Below, piece after piece: positions 58,420 through 64,000 of a stretch of 64,000 nt of DNA. The DNA comes from Pachyseris speciosa (taxonomy: Eukaryota > Cnidaria > Anthozoa > Scleractinia > Pachyseridae), in contig JAEMWC010000391.1 of the NCBI GenBank assembly GCA_016490735.1, positions 572,501 through 636,500 of the forward strand, read 5' to 3'. Position numbers and translations under genes: made by a program. Below the pieces are notes generated by a model. That model had not been told where the DNA came from, made no database searches, and saw only the letters and a program-made list of their open reading frames with translations. Numbering within the stretch: position 1 is the stretch's first letter; each line of letters begins with the position of its first letter.

Positions 58420-59435
58420 ATTGTTGTACCCAAACATTTAAATTAAGTTTATTGGTACCAGCATATCTAAGCCCTTTGCAAATTATCTGTTATTGATTAG
58501 GTGAGTCTGTGCAGGTACAATGCAGAAGATAGCTAGCTACATACTGTGGTTTGTACTGTACTTCTAAATGACGAATGTGTTGAGAGCATGGCTTTATTAA
58601 CAACTCATTTGTAGTCTTTTGAGACTGACCAACCCCCCCCCCCCCCCCCCAATTTCTGTATTCGTTTGGTCCATGCCCGTCAAACTCATGTCCTAGGCAG
58701 TGTACAAAGATTTGTACAAACAGATGTTCAACTGAAGGTAAACGCACTGCACGTTTTTGCCGTAACAACTATATTTTCTTAAAAACTCAAGTAAGCTTCT
58801 TGTTTACTTGCTTCTTGCTTTTTGTTTTGTTTTTTCGACCAAAATGCGACATTCTCAGAACGCAGCAATCTCACATGTTCAAATGACTGCAGTACAAATA
58901 CGCTTACAACTTTATTATACAATCAGTTAATCTTCATTTGTTAAAGCTCAACCCTAGTTTGGCATTCAAAGAACGTACAATTAACTTCATTGTTTATACT
59001 TCTTCAAGACGATCCGGACGATAGGCCACTTAGTGTTTCTGTACTCAAGCTGTACTCTTGAAGAGCTCTTCGGAGCCCCTCTCAGATGTTCCAAAATTTT
59101 ACTTCTCAAACAAGCGTCTTATTCGATCTGAATTTGACTGTTGACAAACTTACCAAACTCATCTTTTTTGTCATTGCTAAAATTTAAAGTCGCATCAAAA
59201 ATGCATGTTGTATTCCTCGATGCAGGTTTCAGTTGACATGGATTTGGCTGGAGCTTTCTTCCTGAAACCGTCTAAACATCTTTTACACACATAAAAATAC
59301 AGCTTGAAGAAGGGAAACTTTGAGAGCCGCAAGCTAGAAGACAGCTTTTTGTCAGCTGCCAGTTTGTTTTCAATGCGGTTATCCTCATGAAAACAGGATT
59401 ACGGAACATGCGCAGACAAAATGCCCCTCTGCTTT
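58420..59435. repeat. Right copy of the segmental duplication
   Basis: Same order as 50395-52795 but without the 1.2-kb insert. It starts about 20 bp after the transposon terminus. A C-rich homopolymer interrupts it near 58633-58650. Confidence 0.7.
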
Positions 59436-59439
59436 AGAA

Positions 59440-60680
59440 ATATCTTTCCAAAAGGTTGGAGATTCACTTGTTTATAGTTTGGCAGATGAACTAATAGATG
59501 AGGAAGAGTTTCATTCGCCACAAGTTGTCGTTCAGGACTGCCATTTCATAAAAACATACATATAATAAAATTACTTGCTTTTCTGAGGCCATAAACTCAT
59601 TACAGTTGACTAAAACATGCAGTAGTTTCTCTCTCAAGCAACAGTTGTTTTAAAATCGAATAAAATAATAAGTTACCTACCTTTTTCTCGTGTTTTCGGC
59701 CTCTCCACTTCCTTTTTGTCGTTCGTAGTCAACACTATGCAAAACCCTTCGACTATTCACCTTCGTGAGGGCACGATGGTGGGAAGAAAGTTGACAGCAT
59801 GTCTCATCCCAGTCCTAATCACCTCACGTCCATAGTCCGTAGCCATCTTATCTTAAAGGGACACTGTCCTGATAATGTGCAGGTGCGAACGTCATCTGTT
59901 ATCTTGCAAAAAAAAACAATAGAACTGTCACAGTTATTAAGGCGCCAAGATAGCATTGATCGATCCATTGTTTACATCCCTTGCTCGCGTTATAACAACC
60001 TCGTGAATTTACCTCACTCATGTTTCTTTGGTGAGAAGCACGATTAATTCTGTTTGCTTTAACAGTCCATTGGAAATACAGAAACTACATTTGTTAAGCT
60101 TTGCAAAGACACCGAAATCATTCATCAACAACAAACACAACTCAAGTTTTAGCTTTTTACGCAGCATAAAAACTGTGTCATTTCACAGCACTTGCGGTGA
60201 ACTCTGAAGACTTCATATGTTAAACGCGTAAGTGTTTGTGGCTTTTACATTTCATCTGTAGAAAAATTTTGTAACAGTTTCAAATAGAACATGTCTTGAG
60301 CTTTAAAACCATGCAAAAATTATGTTGGCGGAACATGGGTTAAAGGCAGCTAAGAAAATTTCTAAACGTTCATAATTTTCAAACGTGCCGCTTAGCAAAA
60401 ACCTTGTCATGTTCTTTGTTAACTAGCGCAAAACAAAGTGTGATCTTCATTTAGCGTTTTCATGAACGATCGTTTGGCAATTCAAATACTACACTTCTGT
60501 AGCTTTCCAAAGAGACCAAAATCACTGTAAAAGCAGAAATACAACGCGAGTTATGAATTTTTACACAACCAGACTCTTTGTCATATTAGAGTTAGTCCGC
60601 TCGACTGTCAAGAGTTCAGTTGTTAACCGCGTAAGCGTTTGTCGTGTTTTCATTTCATGTTTAAAAAGATTCATTCATAT
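59440..60680. other. Intergenic stretch, no gene recognised
   Basis: A possible short first exon on minus (ATG near 59844, 29 codons, before GTGAAT) is the only coding-like signal and is not strong enough to call. Confidence 0.45.
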
Positions 60681-60686
60681 TTAATA

Positions 60687-60776
60687 ATTAGATTATGAGC
60701 TCTATTGCGTGATAGCTGATGAGTGCGCAGCCCGAATCAGCTATCACGCATAGAAATCGAAAGCGAATAATCTAAT
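60687..60776. repeat. Fold-back repeat
   Basis: ATTAGATTAT...TGCGTGATAGCTGAT is inverted as ATCAGCTATCACGCA...ATAATCTAAT. Confidence 0.75.
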
Positions 60777-60780
60777 TCTT

Positions 60781-60989
60781 TTAGTATAAATCTACTAGTC
60801 GTTCAAAACTAAACAAGTAAATTACCTACCTGTAAATCCTCCTCGCAGACACTTCGAAAACGCGAGGAAGCGGCCGCCAATTTGTTGACAGCCGCTACTC
60901 ACTATCTATCACAGAATAGATAGCGAGTAGCGTAGCCAAATGAATCAGAGAACGGCATTCGTGATAGAATGCTAGTAGATTTATACTAA
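60781..60989. mobile_element. Small MITE
   Basis: TTAGTATAAATCTACTAG at the left is exactly inverted at 60972-60989. It sits directly beside the previous fold-back. Confidence 0.7.
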
Positions 60990-61280
60990 TTTCAAATAGA
61001 ACATGTCTTAAAGGCCCATTATAACCCTTGATCCAACACGGTTGTTTGTTTTTGTTTTGAAATCGCATCATAGTTAAATGATGCCTCTGGTTGGTCAATA
61101 GACCTTTTTAGCTTGTAGATTTTGTTTTCCCAATGTAGACCATATGATGTTACCCTAGAGAACAACTGTTTCTTTGAAATTTCGCCATATTCACGTGCAT
61201 ATGTATGCATAATTTATGAAAAGACCAAAGGCAAACCCCCTTGGGAAGATCACAAGGTCTACAGAGGGAAAAAAAAATCG

Positions 61281-61360
61281 ACAAGCTAAAAAGGTGGATG
61301 TTACTAATACCGGGAAAACAAAATCGACAAGCTAAAAAGGTGGATGTTACTAATACCGGG
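61281..61360. repeat. Two-copy tandem repeat (38-39 bp)
   Basis: GACAAGCTAAAAAGGTGGAT...CTAATACCGGGAA occurs twice head to tail. Confidence 0.85.
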
Positions 61361-61519
61361 AACGGGGAACCGGGAACGGGAGTCTGGGAGCCAGTGTACA
61401 CCGGTAATACGCAAAAAAATTCAAAATTGTGGAAGAAGGAAACAAAAATGGTCTGGGAACCAGTTTTGAGCCCATGTCTGTGCATGTGCAAAGGTTGTGG
61501 AGGTCCTGGGCTCTAGCGT

Positions 61520-62785
61520 TGTACAGTTTGTAAACTGTATGGAAAGGTGAACATTTTGCCGATTTTAACGCTGTTTCCGCATATTAAAGGCCAACATTAT
61601 TACCACAGGTAGATCTTTTCATGGGTTATTTAATTGCCGTTCCTACCTTTGTAATTTTTTCCTACTTTTTGCTAGAACCATCCGAAGCTCCAAGTATGGC
61701 ACAGTCAAATGCCATCGATCATAAAGATTTTGGCCATATTTAAGAAATCTTTGGCTGATTTCAACAATACAGGCTTATGTTAACCTTCTCATCTCGACGT
61801 GATTTTCTACCTGTTCAATTTCCGTTCCCTTTTATGTTGTTAGCCCAGAAGGTTTTCTTATTTATGGGAAACGCAGGAGTGTTGTTGCCGTGTTGTTGCC
61901 CAGCTCAAGTGTATCATCACTGTATCATCAACACTTTGATCATATTTAGAAAATAAGGGAAAACAGATTGGTCGGTAATTTTTTTCCGAGTGTAAATGAT
62001 CAAGACCCTCCCCCACCAATTACATTGTTATATTGATTGTGATGAGGAGCAAAAATTTAGGTCATCAATAAAGTTGCTTGGTACATTAATTGTGTCATTT
62101 CCATCTGTCTCATTTGTCTGATTGTCAGTCTCTACTTTTGTTTGACTATAACAGTGATTGAAAGCAGCTTACAATGCAAAGAATTCACAAAAGCACACTC
62201 TCGACAACTTCGAGTCAGTCTCAATGTTACGTGTGTAACTTCAATCAGCCTCAGCAGTGGCCTCACTGCTGTTAGAGCTCCCAGAAGAGTCAATGTCACA
62301 AACATCTGCAAGGTTCAAGCCATGATCTACATTTGACATTTTAGAAGTACAATGTATTATGTGTTCGTTGCTTGTACTTCTTTCTCTTCCGTTGATGTAC
62401 CCTTCTCATGGATATCAAGCCATTTGAATTTAGATTTCCACTTCAAAAGAGTGCTATGCCTTGGGAGATTGCACGCCATTATTCAAATCCTCACAAAATT
62501 TCCATCCCTTGTGCTTTAATGCAACAACCTTAATGTCATATTGAACAAGGTTAATGAGAATCTACAGTACACACCGCACAGCGGTTATAGTCACATGCAC
62601 TCTTGTTGTTCAAAGATGCCGCCATTGTGGATAACTTCTATTTTGCAGTGGACTTTATCAACAATCAACGTCTCGATTTATTAGAAAAATGGGAGGAAAT
62701 GGAATGTCAGCGGCTAGAAACATTAGCAAATTTTCCTGCAGATGGCTTCCTGCTCCAGGAGCTTCTCATCTGTCTTAGAATGTAT
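61520..62785. other. Intergenic stretch, no gene recognised
   Basis: Only short frames; the 64-codon frame at 62603-62797 looks weakly protein-like but has no recognisable domain or splice context. Confidence 0.45.
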
Positions 62786-62788
62786 ACC

Positions 62789-62946
62789 TCTTACTAACCG
62801 AGTTGGAGGTCCGCACTGTAAGTTACAGACCGAGTTTTTTCCCATTGATTTATGGCCCAAGCGCGAAGCGCGTGGGCCATAAATTAATGGGAAAAAACGA
62901 GGATCCGTAACTTACAGTACGGACCGAGAAAACGAGGTTAGTAAGA
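62789..62946. repeat. Long fold-back palindrome (MITE)
   Basis: TCTTACTAACC...CCATTGATTTATGGCCCA and its inverse pair around AGCGCGAAGCGCG, arms about 70 bp with few mismatches. Confidence 0.8.
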
Positions 62947-63079
62947 TATTTATTATATCTCTGAGGTTAATTTCCGGCACGCGGAAAAGGAAACTAGTTG
63001 AAGTCACGCGAGCCGTACTGTAGAATACGGCCCGCAAAATTGACCAATCACAGCGCGCGTACTAAGTAAGAGATGTAAT

Positions 63080-64000
63080 AATATCTTTTATTGGAGACAG
63101 ATATTGTGAGCATGCTGGTGAACCTGGATAAATTTGAGGAAGAAATGAATTTGAGACAGACTGCATATTTTCCATTTACAGTGGCTCTTTTAAGAGCCAC
63201 AACACACACAAAAGCTTTGTACAATAACGTTTTTATTTTGCTCTATTTTATTATTTCATTATTTTTTTTGCTCTGACAAATTTGATCGGTAACTACTGAT
63301 CACCGGCCGTTATTTCCATCTCTGTTTAAGTGCTACACACATATTTTTGCCACTTTTACAACATAAATTTTAATTCTGGCACCTTTTCTTTGCCCACAAT
63401 GCTTGTAAAATTAACATATTGTAAGTAAGAAAATTACTGAATTTTGCAACTTTGAAAAACCCAAGAAACAGTCAGCATTTCTTGATTTGATTGGGTTGAC
63501 GGTATATTCTTAATACCAAAGGGCCTTTTTTCCAACATCAATCACTGAAACACCTGTAATAGCCTTCATAGCAAGTGCACTTTTATCAGGTTACAGCCCG
63601 CGTGTTCAACAATACCACACCAAACTGCGGGTCGGTACATTTCACTGACCCCCAGTCCATGGACTACCATGATGGACTAGCGAAATGGACTACCTATATG
63701 GACTGCTAATGGACTACCAAAATTGGACTACCCTTAATTACCTACCTTGAAAAAAAATTAGTAAAGTTTGGTTTTTTCATCGATTGATCGTGATCTCCAC
63801 CATCTTGTTATATTTTAAATGCTGCTGGTCAGCTATTCTGCAGGCGTATTCATTCGTATGGTCAGTAAAAATTTGAATTTATAATCGTTTATTATAAATA
63901 GGGTAGGGAAAATCACAGATATTTTGGTCTTTAAGTGCCCCTAACACCGAAATATTGCATGCATATAAATAGTCAACTGGGGAATAGACCCACCCCCAGC
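63080..64000. other. Intergenic stretch with a short degenerate tandem
   Basis: 63660-63735 repeats ATGGACTAC words 6-7 times at irregular spacing. No gene recognised. Confidence 0.5.

Noticed and set aside
59757..59844. Possible short first coding exon on the minus strand
   Set aside because: Good start context and a GTGAAT donor-like site, but only 29 codons and no downstream partner in the window.
62603..62797. 64-codon ORF with a helix-like sequence
   Set aside because: No domain, no splice sites found, and it runs into a fold-back element.

Overview
The window is eukaryotic animal DNA: genes with GT-AG introns, class A GPCR copies, Pol III SINE-type repeats and dense DNA transposons. 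The mix (intronless GPCR duplicates, a Polinton, tRNA-like repeats, a BEL/Pao retroelement, a THAP/DDE transposon) fits an anthozoan cnidarian such as a stony coral, but no species can be named from sequence alone.

Layout. 1-5105: retroelement and hAT-like fragments, a MITE split by a tRNA-headed SINE, a fold-back element, and an intact class A GPCR gene (minus strand). 5112-26078: a complete 20,967-bp Polinton/Maverick with 5'-AG...CT-3' termini, ~293/297-bp terminal inverted repeats (TIRs) and a perfect 6-bp target duplication GCAGTC. It carries a VLTF3-like late transcription factor, a two-helix membrane protein, two phospholipase A2-like proteins, two collagen-stalk fibre proteins, packaging ATPase, penton and double-jelly-roll capsid proteins, small basic and zinc-ribbon proteins, a pVI-like virion protein, adenain-like protease, chromodomain integrase, a BRO-N/nuclease protein and protein-primed DNA polymerase B. 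Between the BRO gene and polB sits a 1.9-kb mobile array of 252-bp units with a tRNA-Thr-like sequence, with its own 12-13-bp target duplication. 26427-27930: hexamer satellite. 27990-29190: broken tandem copy of the GPCR. 29543-30190: second tRNA-like array element, with a 14-bp duplication. 31115-40440: four 3' exons of a MOSC-domain (MARC-like) host gene whose introns are full of MITEs, microsatellites and nested piggyBac-like and Mutator-like elements. 40580-45984: defective BEL/Pao LTR retrotransposon in the 3' flank of that gene. 46-50 kb: MITEs. 50.4-59.5 kb: a segmental duplication bracketing an ISL2EU-type transposon (THAP + DDE transposase with one intron, plus YqaJ and Ulp1 remnants). 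59.5-64 kb: fold-back MITEs and no recognised gene.

How it works together. The Polinton has a virus-like programme. The two outermost genes (polB and the VLTF3-like factor) start inside the TIR and share its promoter and their first 26 codons. Most structural and small genes instead have a TCTAA(C/T/A) motif a short, mostly 10-11-nt, distance before the ATG, often overlapping the previous gene's stop codon. I infer an early/late split in which the element's VLTF3-like protein drives TCTAA late promoters, parallel to the TCTA late motif of giant viruses and the Polinton-related virophage mavirus. The TIRs are nearly identical (2 substitutions and one 4-bp indel seen), so insertion looks recent, yet several genes are frameshifted.
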